Below are positions 40,629 through 54,545 of a stretch of 64,000 bases of DNA, in pieces. The DNA is taken from contig JADGPL010000016.1 of NCBI GenBank assembly GCA_017882455.1, positions 21,898 to 85,897 on the forward strand, given 5' to 3'. The first letter of the stretch is position 1; the number at the start of each line of letters is the position of its first letter. A program made the position numbers and the translations under genes. The notes beneath the pieces were generated by a model. That model saw nothing but the letters and a program-made list of their open reading frames with translations, was not told the origin of the DNA and made no database searches. Source of the stretch: Solirubrobacteraceae bacterium. Lineage in GTDB: Bacteria > Actinomycetota > Thermoleophilia > Solirubrobacterales > Solirubrobacteraceae.

Positions 40629-41263
40629 TGTCCCGTGTGAGGGCAGCGCTCGCCGTCGGGCTGGTCCTCATCGCGGTGATCCTCGGCATCACCCTCAGCG
40701 GCTCTCCGATCACGGTGGCGCGAGTAAACGGCGCCTCGAATCTGTCGGTGGCGACGATCACGCGCCGGACCACGGTCTGTCAACCCGGGGAGATCCTGCC
40801 GCGTGGCACCTCGGCGATTCGACTGCGGGCGTTCGCCTTGGCCGGGCCTCCGCTCGCTCTATCCGTGTCGGCCAACGGGCGTGAGATCGCCCACGGGAAG
40901 CAGCGAGCGGGGTGGACGGGAGGCGCCGTCACAGTGCCGGTCAGTGCCCTCTCGACGACGAGATCCGGGGCGAGCCTCTGCTTCACGCTTTTCCTGAACG
41001 GTCATGAAACCGTCTATCTCACCGGAGAATCGACCCCAGAAGCGCTCGCCGCGCGCGCCAACGGCGGCACGCTACCGGGTCGCGTCCTCGCTGAATACCT
41101 CCGGCCCGGCCGCTCGTCGTGGCTGTCGCTGGCGCCTGAGGTCGCGCGGCGTATGGGATTGGGCCGCGCTTGGAGTGGCGGGTGGGTCGCGATCCTCGTC
41201 GTGCTGCTGATGACCGGTGTGCTCGCACTGTGCTCACGTCTGGTCCTCAAGGAGCTCGGATGA
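40628..41263 (+). CDS. Membrane-anchored hypothetical protein
   Basis: ATGA overlap with the GT2 gene; N- and C-terminal hydrophobic segments. Confidence 0.7.
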   Translation: MSRVRAALAVGLVLIAVILGITLSGSPITVARVNGASNLSVATITRRTTVCQPGEILPRGTSAIRLRAFALAGPPLALSVSANGREIAHGKQRAGWTGGAVTVPVSALSTTRSGASLCFTLFLNGHETVYLTGESTPEALAARANGGTLPGRVLAEYLRPGRSSWLSLAPEVARRMGLGRAWSGGWVAILVVLLMTGVLALCSRLVLKELG

Positions 41264-42873
41264 GCCGCTCGGAGACACCTGCGCCTAGGCCACCGACACG
41301 GAGACGGTCCGGGATCGGACGGGGGTTCAGGTCGCCAGCCTCCGAACGGCAGGCGCTGCACGCCGGGAACCGAGCCACCCGCGGACGTCTGCGGAGGCCG
41401 TTGAGCTGGGCCTCGCGGTCGCCACGCGACGCGTTGCGCCGTGTTCCCCGCGCTGCATGGATGTGTGCGCTCGTCGCGTGTCTCAATGCAGCGGCATGGT
41501 CGTTCATCACTCCACCGTTTCAGGTGCCCGACGAGCCTGAGCACGTCGCCTATGTCAAGCAGCTCGCCGAAAGGGGGAGCTTGCCCGCCTCGACGGGAGG
41601 CTTCTCCCTCGAGGAGCAACTGGCGTTGGACGACACGAAACTTCAGAGCGTCGCCGAGAAGCCGGAGCATCAGCCGATCTCCTCGCGAGCGCAGCAGGAA
41701 AAGCTCGAAGGCGATCTTCACCGGGCCGAGCGCTCAGCTGGAGCGGGGGGCGCCTACGCCGGCGTCGCCGCCCCAGAGCCGCCGCTCTACTACGCGCTCG
41801 AGGCGATCCCCTACACCCTCGGGAGGGGTGGCACCCTGCTCGCTCGCATCCAGCTGATGAGGCTGCTCTCAGCCCTCATGGGTGGGCTCACAGTGCTGTT
41901 CAGCTTCCTGTTCTTGCGCGAGACCCTGCCCCGTGTGCCGTGGGCATGGACCGTCGGCGGCCTGGGCGTGGCGCTCGTGCCCCTCCTCGGCTTCATGTCC
42001 GGCGCGGTCAACCCCGACGCGATGCTGTTCGCCGTGACCGCCGCTCTGTTCTTCGCCCTGGCGCGTGGCTTCAGGCGTGGGCTCACGCGACAGGGGGCGA
42101 TCACGCTCGGCGCGCTGATCGCCGTCGGCCTCATCACCAAGCTGAACTACGTAGGCATCGCTCCGGGCGCGCTGCTCGGCCTGCTCGTGCTGAGCGTGCG
42201 CGCCGCACGCACACTCGGTCGGGCCGCGTATGTCTCGCTCGCCATCTCCCTTGCCGTGGCGCTCAGCCCAGGGGCGGTCTTCGTCCTGCACCACCTCGCC
42301 TCCGGCGCGCCGGCTTTCGGCATCATCTCGCGCGGGATCGCCGGCGCCCACGGATCGTTGTGGAGCGAGATCAGCTATATCTGGGAGCTGTACCTGCCGA
42401 AGGTCCCCGGGATGCACAGCGACTTCGGTGGCCTCGTGAGCGCGCGGGACCTGTGGTTCAAAGGCTATGTGGGCCTGTACGGTTGGCTCGACACGACGTT
42501 CCCGGGATGGGTCTATGAGCTGGCATTGCTTCCGGCGGCGCTGATCGCGGGGCTCTGCGCTCGCGAGCTGATCGCGAACGCAGGAGCGCTGCGAGGTCGC
42601 CTGTCGGAGATATCGGTCTACGGCGCCATCGGCGTCGGACTGCTGGCGCTGATCGGCGCCGACTCATACAACGTCTTCCCGACGTTGAACGCCGAATACG
42701 CACAGACGCGCTACCTGCTGGCGCTGATTCCGCTGCTCGCGGCCGTGCTTGCATTGGCGGCCCGTGGCGCGGGGCGCCGCTGGGGGGCGGCCGTGGGCGC
42801 CACGATCATCGTCCTGTTTCTCGCCCACGACCTCTTCAGCCAACTCCAGGAGGTTGCGCGCTTCTACGGCTAG
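41260..42873 (+). CDS. DUF2142-like polytopic membrane protein
   Basis: ITPPFQVPDEPEHVAYVKQLAERGSLP motif and about 10 hydrophobic segments; ATGA overlap. Confidence 0.75.
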   Translation: MSRSETPAPRPPTRRRSGIGRGFRSPASERQALHAGNRATRGRLRRPLSWASRSPRDALRRVPRAAWMCALVACLNAAAWSFITPPFQVPDEPEHVAYVKQLAERGSLPASTGGFSLEEQLALDDTKLQSVAEKPEHQPISSRAQQEKLEGDLHRAERSAGAGGAYAGVAAPEPPLYYALEAIPYTLGRGGTLLARIQLMRLLSALMGGLTVLFSFLFLRETLPRVPWAWTVGGLGVALVPLLGFMSGAVNPDAMLFAVTAALFFALARGFRRGLTRQGAITLGALIAVGLITKLNYVGIAPGALLGLLVLSVRAARTLGRAAYVSLAISLAVALSPGAVFVLHHLASGAPAFGIISRGIAGAHGSLWSEISYIWELYLPKVPGMHSDFGGLVSARDLWFKGYVGLYGWLDTTFPGWVYELALLPAALIAGLCARELIANAGALRGRLSEISVYGAIGVGLLALIGADSYNVFPTLNAEYAQTRYLLALIPLLAAVLALAARGAGRRWGAAVGATIIVLFLAHDLFSQLQEVARFYG

Positions 42874-42912
42874 GCCTTGGTCCGGCGGCGCCGTCCGGCC
42901 GGCTCATCGCGA

Positions 42913-43944
42913 TCACAGCGGCTCGATGCCGAGGCCCGGACCGAGCGGTACCGCGATCGCGCCCTCGCGCACCGGCAGCGGGTCATCGAGTCCCTCGAAC
43001 ATGCCGAGGGTCGCGAGGCCGCAGTGGGGCATCGGCCCGCGCGAGGCCAGCGCCGCCGCAGCGTGCAGCGCCGCCGCGATCCCGAGCGGGCCGTCGAGCG
43101 TCGAGGCGAGGTAGACCTCCGCGCCGGTCGAGCGCACGAGCGTGGCCGCCACCAGCAGGCCCGCGATGCCGCCGCAGCGGGAGATCTTCAGGCACACCGC
43201 GTCCGCCACGCCTGCAGCCAGTGCTCCGGCCTGTTCGGCCGTCTCGTCGATCGCCACCCTCACCGCCACACGCTCCCGCACCGCCCGCACCGCCTCGAGG
43301 CCATGCGTCGGCTCCTCCACCAGCTCCAGGCCCGCCGGGGAGAGCGCCTCGATCGTCCGCACCGCCTCCTCCACCTCCCATGCGCCATTGGCGTCCAGGC
43401 GCAGCTGCGCCCGTGGCCCCGCCCCCGCGCGGGCCGCCGCCACACGTCCGGCGTCATCGCCCATACCCACCTTCAGCTTGAGGCACTCATAGCCCTCCTG
43501 CACCGCCCGCGCCGCCTGCTCGGCCACGCCCGCCCGGTCGAACGCCGAGAGCGTCGCGTTCACCGGCACATGCCTCGCGCTGTCGTCGCTCAGGAGCGCC
43601 GAGACCGGCTTGCCCTCGCGGCGTCCCGCGCGGTCCCACAGCGCCAGGTCGAGCGCCGCCAGCGCTTGGGGGAGATCCTCGACCTGGCGGCACGCGTCGA
43701 TCAGCTGCGCGCCGCCGAGCTCATGCGAGTCCGCCAGCACCGGGCGGTAGCGCTCGAGCGCCCGCTCCACCCGATCCACGCTCACGCCGTCATACGGCTC
43801 GAGCGGGGCCGCCTCTCCATATCCGGCGAGGCCGTCCTCGCCCGTCAGAGCCACGCTCAACAGCTCCCGCTCGCTGAGCGTGCCGTAGGAGGTCTCCAGC
43901 GGGGTGGTGAGCTTCAGGCTCCTCCGCTCGACCTCGAGCTTCAC
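42913..43944 (-). CDS. menC: o-Succinylbenzoate synthase
   Basis: Enolase-superfamily features (YECLKLKVGMGDDAGRV, LRLDANGAWEVEEA, ELVEEPTHGLEAV, VAIDET, CLKISRCGGI); GTG start 43944. Confidence 0.92.
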   Translation of the reverse strand: MKLEVERRSLKLTTPLETSYGTLSERELLSVALTGEDGLAGYGEAAPLEPYDGVSVDRVERALERYRPVLADSHELGGAQLIDACRQVEDLPQALAALDLALWDRAGRREGKPVSALLSDDSARHVPVNATLSAFDRAGVAEQAARAVQEGYECLKLKVGMGDDAGRVAAARAGAGPRAQLRLDANGAWEVEEAVRTIEALSPAGLELVEEPTHGLEAVRAVRERVAVRVAIDETAEQAGALAAGVADAVCLKISRCGGIAGLLVAATLVRSTGAEVYLASTLDGPLGIAAALHAAAALASRGPMPHCGLATLGMFEGLDDPLPVREGAIAVPLGPGLGIEPL

Positions 43945-44837
43945 GAGCCCACACCGCCGCCCGCCAGGATGCCCGCCGCGAACAGCAGGCAGAAGAGGAG
44001 CTGCAGGCCGCCCGTGCCCGCCAGCGCGCCGTTGAGCGCCGGGCCGTCCGTGCGCGTGCGCACCACCCCCACCAGGCGCAGCGCCAGCGGGATCGCGAGC
44101 CACGGGAGCAGGAGCCATGCGCTCATCGACCCGAACGCCCACGGCAGCGGTGCCGTCACGAACGCGCCCGTCACCATCCCCGCGTACAGCCTGCGCGTGC
44201 GTGCCCGGCCGAGGCGGACAGCCAGCGTGCGCTTGCCCGCCCGCCTGTCCGTCTCCAGGTCGCGGACGTTGTTGACCACCAGGATCGCGCTCGCCAGTAG
44301 GCCCACGGGCACAGCGCACACGAACGCCTGCCACGGCAGGCGCTGCACCTGGACGAAATACGACCCGGCCACTGCCACGATCCCGAAGAACAGGAACACG
44401 AACACCTCTCCTAGACCCTCATAGCCGTACGGACGCGGACCGCCCGTGTACAGGACCCCGGCGAGGATCGAGGCTGCGCCGACAGCTATCAGCTCCCACC
44501 CAGCCACCGCCACCAGGTAGGCGCCGCAGCCGACCGCCAGGCCGAAGCTCACGTACGTCGCGAGCAGCACCTGGCTCGGGGGGACGAGGCCCCCCGCCGT
44601 CACGCGGACCGGGCCGAGACGATCCTCCGTGTCGGCGCCGCGGCGGGCGTCCGAGTAGTCGTTTGAGAGGTTGGTGCCCACCTGGATGAAGAGGGCGCCC
44701 AGCAACGCCGCCACGAACGCCAGCGGGTGGAAGTGGTCGGCTCCGAGGGCGAGCGAGGTGCCCACCAGCACCGGCGCCACCGCCGCCGGCAGCGTGCGCA
44801 CGCGTGCCGCCATCACCCAGATGCGGACGGCGCTCAC
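43941..44837 (-). CDS. menA: 1,4-Dihydroxy-2-naphthoate polyprenyltransferase
   Basis: ARVRTLPAAVAPVLVGTSLALGA...QVGTNLSNDYSDARRGADTEDRLGPVRVTAGGLV; GTG start 44837. Confidence 0.93.
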   Translation of the reverse strand: MSAVRIWVMAARVRTLPAAVAPVLVGTSLALGADHFHPLAFVAALLGALFIQVGTNLSNDYSDARRGADTEDRLGPVRVTAGGLVPPSQVLLATYVSFGLAVGCGAYLVAVAGWELIAVGAASILAGVLYTGGPRPYGYEGLGEVFVFLFFGIVAVAGSYFVQVQRLPWQAFVCAVPVGLLASAILVVNNVRDLETDRRAGKRTLAVRLGRARTRRLYAGMVTGAFVTAPLPWAFGSMSAWLLLPWLAIPLALRLVGVVRTRTDGPALNGALAGTGGLQLLFCLLFAAGILAGGGVGS

Positions 44838-44839
44838 CG

Positions 44840-45709
44840 CTAGGCCCGCTTGGGGAAGCGCGAGAAGTCCGGCCTGCGCTTCTCCCGGTATGCGTCCCGG
44901 CCCTCCTGGGCCTCCTCGCTGCCGTAGAACAGGAGGTTGGCGTCGTGTGCCAGCTGCTGGATTCCCGACAGGCCGTCCTCGGCCGCGTTGAAACTCGCCT
45001 TCAAGAGACGCAATGAGAAGGGGGAGAGGGCCAGCATCTCCCGGCACCACTGGACCGTCTCGTCCTCGAGCCGATCGAGTCCCACGACCTTGTTGACCAT
45101 GCCCATCTCCCGCGCCTCCTCGGCCGAGTACTGCCGGCACAGGAACCAGATCTCCTTGGCCTTCTTCGGCCCCACCAGGTTCGCCAAGAGGCCCGCGCCG
45201 AAGCCGCCGTCGAAGGAGCCCACCTTCGGGCCCACCTGGCCGAAGCGTGCATTGTCCGCCGCGATCGTCATGTCGCACACGAGGTGCAGCACGTGCCCGC
45301 CGCCGATCGCATACCCCGCCACCATCGCCACCACCGGCTTGGGCAGGCGGCGGATCTGGATGTGCAGATCGGTCACGTGGAAGCGGCCCGGGCGGGTGGG
45401 ATCCGGATCGCCGGCCTCGTCGTCGTTGAGGTAGCCCGAGTCCCCGCGCACACGCTGGTCGCCTCCCGAGCAGAACGCCTCCGGGCCCTCGCCCGTGAGG
45501 ATTATCACGCCGATCTGCGTGTCCTCGCGCGCGTCCTCGAGCGCCTGGGAGATCTCGATGATCGTGCGCGGGCGAAAGGCGTTGCGGACCTCCGGGCGGT
45601 CGATCGTGATCTTCGCGATCCCCTCGTCCGGCGCGCCCGACTTCTCGTAGCGGATGTCCGTGAAGGTATCGCCGCCCGGTGCCGGGGCCGCTGTCCAGGA
45701 GACGCTCAT
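44840..45709 (-). CDS. menB: 1,4-Dihydroxy-2-naphthoyl-CoA synthase
   Basis: Crotonase fold: [22 protein letters not shown]...[14 protein letters not shown]...[40 protein letters not shown]. Confidence 0.95.
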   Translation of the reverse strand: MSVSWTAAPAPGGDTFTDIRYEKSGAPDEGIAKITIDRPEVRNAFRPRTIIEISQALEDAREDTQIGVIILTGEGPEAFCSGGDQRVRGDSGYLNDDEAGDPDPTRPGRFHVTDLHIQIRRLPKPVVAMVAGYAIGGGHVLHLVCDMTIAADNARFGQVGPKVGSFDGGFGAGLLANLVGPKKAKEIWFLCRQYSAEEAREMGMVNKVVGLDRLEDETVQWCREMLALSPFSLRLLKASFNAAEDGLSGIQQLAHDANLLFYGSEEAQEGRDAYREKRRPDFSRFPKRA

Positions 45710-45754
45710 GCGCGCGAAGGCTATCTGTAGTTCGCGAGTGGATAGCCTGCAGCC

Positions 45755-47125
45755 ATGGTGGTCGATGGATGGCTCGCCCGCGCCGCTGCCTCACGGCCCG
45801 AGCACATCGCCCTGGACACGCCCGCGGGCAGCTGGTCCTATGCCCGCCTGCACGCCGCCGCCCGCTCCGGCGCCTGCGAGCTTGCCGCCGGCGGCGCCGG
45901 CCCCGGCGCGCGCGTGGCGATCGCGCTGCCCAGTGGCCTGCACTTCGCCCAGGCTCTGCACGCCTGCCTGCTGCTCGGCGCCATCGCCGTGCCCGTCGAT
46001 CTGCGCCTCGCCCCTGAAGAGCGCGAGCGGATCGCCGCCGGGAGCGACCTGGTCGTCGATCGGCCGTTGGCGAAGGGGTCCGGCCGCCCCAGCGCCTGGG
46101 GCCGCGGCGGCCTGCCGCCGGCGGCCGTCGGCCGCGGACACGACCTCGACGCAGTCGCTGTGGTCATTCACACATCCGGCACCACCTCTGCGCCGCGGCC
46201 CGTCGAGCTCACCTACGCCAACCTGCTGTGGAGCGCCCTCGGCTCCGCCGTCGCGCTCGGGCTCCCGCGCGAGGAGCGCTGGCTGTGCGCGCTTCCCCTC
46301 TCCCATGTCGGCGGCCTCTCGATCCTGCTGCGCTCGGCCATCTACTCGACCACCGCCGTGGTGCACGAGCGCTTCGAGACCGACCGCGCGCTGCACAGCC
46401 TCCAGCACGAGCAGGTCACGCTGGTGAGCCTCGTCGCCACCACGCTCGCGCGCCTGCTCGACGCCGGCCTCTCCCATCCGCCCTCGCTGCGCTGCGCCCT
46501 CACCGGCGGCGGCCCCGTGCCCGCTGCCCTCGTGGCGCGCGCACAGGCTGCCCGTGTGCCCGTGAGCCTCACCTACGGGCTCACCGAGAGCTGCTCCCAG
46601 GTGACGACCACGCCGCTCGCAGAGACAGCCGCCATGAACGCAACCGCCGGCCCGCCGCTGTTCTGCACACGCGTGCTCATCGCCGCCGATGAGGAGATCC
46701 TCGTGCGCGGCCCGACCGTGGCGCCCGGCGCTCCGGGCGCCGACGGCTGGCTTCACACCGGCGATCTAGGGTCCCTCGACGAGCACGGGCGCCTGCACGT
46801 CAGCGGCCGCAAGGCCGACACGATCGTCAGCGGCGGCGAGAACATCGCACCGGCCGAGATCGAGGCCGTGCTCGAGGCCCATCCGCTGGTGCTCGAGGCC
46901 GCCGTGCGCGGGCGCCCCGATCCCGAATGGGGCGAGGCCGTCGTCGCGATCGTCGTTCCCCGTGAGGGGGCCGCCCTGGAGGCCTCCGATCTCCGCGACC
47001 ACTGCGCCGCCGCTTTGGCCCGCTTCAAGGTGCCCAAGGAGTTCGTGTTCACCGACGAGCCGCTGCCGCGGACACGCTCGGGGAAGCTTCTGCGGCGGGG
47101 GCTGAGCGCCAGACAGGAGAGCTAG
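45755..47125 (+). CDS. menE: o-Succinylbenzoate-CoA ligase
   Basis: AMP-binding motifs ([21 protein letters not shown]...[12 protein letters not shown]...[41 protein letters not shown]). Confidence 0.92.
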   Translation: MVVDGWLARAAASRPEHIALDTPAGSWSYARLHAAARSGACELAAGGAGPGARVAIALPSGLHFAQALHACLLLGAIAVPVDLRLAPEERERIAAGSDLVVDRPLAKGSGRPSAWGRGGLPPAAVGRGHDLDAVAVVIHTSGTTSAPRPVELTYANLLWSALGSAVALGLPREERWLCALPLSHVGGLSILLRSAIYSTTAVVHERFETDRALHSLQHEQVTLVSLVATTLARLLDAGLSHPPSLRCALTGGGPVPAALVARAQAARVPVSLTYGLTESCSQVTTTPLAETAAMNATAGPPLFCTRVLIAADEEILVRGPTVAPGAPGADGWLHTGDLGSLDEHGRLHVSGRKADTIVSGGENIAPAEIEAVLEAHPLVLEAAVRGRPDPEWGEAVVAIVVPREGAALEASDLRDHCAAALARFKVPKEFVFTDEPLPRTRSGKLLRRGLSARQES

Positions 47126-47211
47126 GTCGGGCCGGGCCAGGGTCAGAGACAGCATCGTCCGTGTAGCGACTTTTGCTGGTATTTGGAATTGGCCTCGGCT
47201 AGCGTCACGGC

Positions 47212-48780
47212 ATGCCGGCACGAAGCCGCCTTCAGTTCTCGCGACCGAGCTGGAGCGGATCGGCGTGGGGGGCGATCCTCTCGGCCGCCGCCTTCATCGG
47301 ACTCACCTGTTGGTGGCTGACGCAGGACAGGAGCATCCCGATCTTCGACGCCGGCGACCACCTATGGGCGGCCCTGCATTTCCATGAATTGCTCCGTTCC
47401 GGCGATCTGCTGGGTCCCTTCAACTACACATGGCAGTACCCGCCGCTCGGTCACACCATCGGGGCGCTCGCGGCGTTCGTGGGCGGCGTCAACGTCGCAT
47501 CGCCGATCATCGGCGAGAACCTCGTATTCGTCTCGGCTCTGACGCTCGGGTGCTACCAGGCCGGGAAGCTGCTCTACGCGCCGTCTGCTGGATTGCTCGC
47601 GGCGATCTTCGCGCTGGGCTCGCCGCTGCTGATCGCCCAATTTCACGTCTTCATGCTCGATGCGCCGGAGACCGCCGTCGTGGCGTTGTCCATCTGGCTG
47701 ATCCTTGCATGCAGACGATTCAGCGACGTGAGGATGTCGGCCTTCGCCGGGCTCGCCGTGGGCGCGGGCCTGCTCGTCAAGGTGCAGTTCCCGTTCTTCG
47801 TGCTCGGCATCGTCCTCTGCGCGCTCGCAGGCGGCGGCTGGCGCAATTGGCGTGGGTTCCTCGTCTTTCTCTGCGTCGCCGCGCTGGTCGGTGCTCCTTG
47901 GTACATCCGCCATCTCTCCGAGCTGCACACGATCGTCACTCTCGCCGGCGCCGGGTCGGGCGCGACGGCCGAAAACCTGCCAACGACCATCTCGATACAC
48001 AACCTGACGTGGTACCTGTGGAGCATCCTCAACTACCAGCTCCTGATGCCACTGTTCGTGCTCTTCGTGGTGGGCTTCGTGTGGACGATCTCGAGGGTTC
48101 TGCAGCGGCAGGAATGGCGGAGCGCTCAGTTCGAGCTCCTCATGGGTGCGATCACTGCCTGGCTCGTCATCACGCTGACTCCACATCACGACCTTCGCTA
48201 TGGGATGCCATTGCTTCCCTATCTGGCGCTGATGGCAACGGGGTGGATCACCACGGTCCCGCTCGCGGCGCGCCGGACCGCGATCGCTGTGCTCGTGCTG
48301 GGCGTGGCGCTCAACACCCTGGGCACCACCTTCGGCGCGGGCGAGGACATAGCGCCGAGCATCGGCCGTCGGGTCGCCTCGACATACCTCCTGCCGAGCG
48401 AAGTGGTCTTCTACTCACATCGCGGCTTCCTCGTGTCGGGTCCCACTCGGGACGGTGACGTCCCGGCGCTGCTCGTCGCCCTGAGGCGCAACGGCGTGCA
48501 CATGATCGCCTCCGATCTGGAAGAGAGCACGGGTCCAGACTTCTCCTTCGAAGGGCTTCGGCCCCTGGCGCTAATCGCCAGGCTGGAATATTTCGTCACC
48601 AACGGGCGTGAACCGAGCCCGTCGAATGGCGATGCCTTCCTCGTGCACGCGAGGAGCTTTGCTGGTGGGCCGCCGTGTGTCACGCTGAGCGACGGCACCG
48701 GCGTGTTCGTCCTGCGGGCGCCGCCGGCCTCCGAACAGGCGACGCTCTACTGCCCGTTTCGCCGCCCCGCGTACTACTGA
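47212..48780 (+). CDS. GT39/ArnT-like polytopic membrane glycosyltransferase
   Basis: DAGDHLWAALHFHELL...WQYPPLGHTIGAL and many hydrophobic segments. Confidence 0.7.
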   Translation: MPARSRLQFSRPSWSGSAWGAILSAAAFIGLTCWWLTQDRSIPIFDAGDHLWAALHFHELLRSGDLLGPFNYTWQYPPLGHTIGALAAFVGGVNVASPIIGENLVFVSALTLGCYQAGKLLYAPSAGLLAAIFALGSPLLIAQFHVFMLDAPETAVVALSIWLILACRRFSDVRMSAFAGLAVGAGLLVKVQFPFFVLGIVLCALAGGGWRNWRGFLVFLCVAALVGAPWYIRHLSELHTIVTLAGAGSGATAENLPTTISIHNLTWYLWSILNYQLLMPLFVLFVVGFVWTISRVLQRQEWRSAQFELLMGAITAWLVITLTPHHDLRYGMPLLPYLALMATGWITTVPLAARRTAIAVLVLGVALNTLGTTFGAGEDIAPSIGRRVASTYLLPSEVVFYSHRGFLVSGPTRDGDVPALLVALRRNGVHMIASDLEESTGPDFSFEGLRPLALIARLEYFVTNGREPSPSNGDAFLVHARSFAGGPPCVTLSDGTGVFVLRAPPASEQATLYCPFRRPAYY

Positions 48781-48821
48781 CAGCGAGCGCTGCTCGGACA
48801 CCTGGCGAATACGATGCTCGC

Positions 48822-49679
48822 GTGAGCTTCGACTCCAACGCCTACCGCGAGGCGAGCCTCGAGAACTGGGAAGAGGCCGCCGCCGGCTGGGTCGCCCGCC
48901 AGGCGCTCATGCGCGAGTTCGCCGCCCCCGTCTCGCACTGGCTGATCGACGCCATCTCCCCGCAGCCCGGGCAGCGCGTGCTCGAGCTCGCGGCCGGACT
49001 GGGGGAGACGGCGATGCTAGCCGCCGAGCTCGTGGCACCGATGGGCGGCGTGGTCGTCTCAGATCAGGCCGAGGCGATGCTCGTCGGCGCCCGCGCCCGG
49101 GCGATCGAGCTCGGCCTCGCCAACGTCGAGTTCCAGGTGCTGAACGCCGAATGGATCGACCTGCCGCTCGCGAGCGTCGACGCCGTGGTCTGCCGCTGGG
49201 GCTACATGCTGATGGCCGATCCGGCCACCGCGCTGGGCGAGACCCGGCGCGTGCTTCGCCCTGGCGGAGTCCTCGCCCTGGCCGTGTGGGATTCGATCGA
49301 GCACAACCCCTGGGCCGCCCTGCCCGCCCGCGAGCTCGTGGAGCGCGGCGTCGTGCCTGCGCCCGACCGCAGCGCGCCCGCGCCCGGACCGTTCGTGCTG
49401 GGCAGCGCCGAGCGCGTCGCCGAGCTGCTCGAGCAGGCCGGCTTCGCCGAGATCGAGGTGCAGGCCGTCGATCTCCTGCGCCGCCACCCCGACTTCGAGG
49501 AGCTGTGGGACAGCACCCTCGACCTCTCCCGCAACTTCCACGACGCCATCCTCTCGCGCCCACCGAGCGAGATCGATGGGATCAGGGCGTCCCTGGCCGA
49601 GCGCTTCGCCCCCTACACCTCCGCCGATGGAACCCTTGAGATTCCCGGTCGCACGCTCGTGGCCCGGGCGAGCTCCTGA
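48822..49679 (+). CDS. SAM-dependent methyltransferase (class I)
   Basis: VLELAAGLGETAMLAAELVAP...DAVVCRWGYMLMADPATALGETRRVLRPGG; GTG 48822 preceded by TACGAT-N6. Confidence 0.85.
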   Translation: MSFDSNAYREASLENWEEAAAGWVARQALMREFAAPVSHWLIDAISPQPGQRVLELAAGLGETAMLAAELVAPMGGVVVSDQAEAMLVGARARAIELGLANVEFQVLNAEWIDLPLASVDAVVCRWGYMLMADPATALGETRRVLRPGGVLALAVWDSIEHNPWAALPARELVERGVVPAPDRSAPAPGPFVLGSAERVAELLEQAGFAEIEVQAVDLLRRHPDFEELWDSTLDLSRNFHDAILSRPPSEIDGIRASLAERFAPYTSADGTLEIPGRTLVARASS

Positions 49680-50723
<1,044 letters not shown>

Positions 50724-50737
50724 AGCGGCTCGGCCCA

Positions 50738-51322
50738 GTGCTCGCCTACCTCTTCTGGCACCGCCCCCGCGACCCCGGCGCCGCCGGCCCCTACGAGGAC
50801 GCCCTCCTCGCCTTTCACCGCTCGCTCGCGCGCTCGCTGCCCGTGGGCACGCGCGCCTCGGCCACCTTCCGCGTCGCCGAGCTGCCGTGGCTCGCCGGCG
50901 GCGGGGGCTATGAGGACTGGTACCTGCTCGATGACTTCGCCGCGCTCGGCGTCCTCAACGAGGCGGCCGTGGGGCGCGGGCACCGCAGCTCCCACGACGA
51001 GGCCGCCCACCGCTTCGGCGAGGGCACCGGCGGCCTCTACGGGCTGATCGAGGGCGAACCGTGCGCCGAGGCGCTCGGCGAGGCCACGACCGCCGTGTGG
51101 GTCGCCCGCCCGCCCGGCTCCGAGCGTCGCGGCCTCGGCGAGCTGCTCGGCGACGGCATGGACCCCGCTCACGCGAGCCTCTGGCGCCGCCAGCTCGTGT
51201 TCGGCCCCGCCCCCGAGTTCTGCCTGCTCGCCGCCGAGGTCCCCTCCGGCGTCGCCCCCACACGCCTGCCCGAGGGCTGGAGCTCCACGATCCTCGACCG
51301 GGAAGCGCTCTGGAGCGGTTGA
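50738..51322 (+). CDS. Hypothetical protein
   Basis: VLAYLFWHRPRDPGAAGPYEDALLAFHRSLARS...; GTG 50738, coding-like composition. Confidence 0.65.
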   Translation: MLAYLFWHRPRDPGAAGPYEDALLAFHRSLARSLPVGTRASATFRVAELPWLAGGGGYEDWYLLDDFAALGVLNEAAVGRGHRSSHDEAAHRFGEGTGGLYGLIEGEPCAEALGEATTAVWVARPPGSERRGLGELLGDGMDPAHASLWRRQLVFGPAPEFCLLAAEVPSGVAPTRLPEGWSSTILDREALWSG

Positions 51323-54345
<3,023 letters not shown>

Positions 54346-54415
54346 TCGCCCTGGGGCGCAGATGGCCGGCATCTCACTCGACCCTCGAGCGCCGCGGTGC
54401 TACGCTGCGCGTCAG

Positions 54416-54472
54416 ATGTCGTTTCGCAACTCGCTTCTCTCGCTTCTCCTGCTCCCCCCTCGGGGGGAATAG
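54416..54472 (+). CDS. Candidate leuA leader peptide MSFRNSLLSLLLLPPRGE
   Basis: 18-codon ORF with six Leu codons in a 7-codon run, preceded by TACGCT (54401-54406), about 70 nt before leuA. Confidence 0.75.
   Translation: MSFRNSLLSLLLLPPRGE
54453..54468 (+). promoter_or_regulatory. Hairpin at end of leader-peptide ORF
   Basis: TCCCCC-CTCG-GGGGGA overlapping leader codons 13-18. Confidence 0.5.
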
Positions 54473-54545
54473 CGCGTGGCGGCCGCGTAGCCGCATACCC
54501 AGCAGAGAGGAACGTAAAGCGAGACAGAGAAGGAGCACGAACGAC

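Noticed and set aside
42877-44424. 515-aa plus-strand ORF
   Set aside because: Antisense to menC and menA; Arg-rich shadow ORF.
44838-45794. N-terminal extension of the menA ORF (617 aa) across menB
   Set aside because: The extension is an out-of-frame reading of menB; real menA starts at about 44837.
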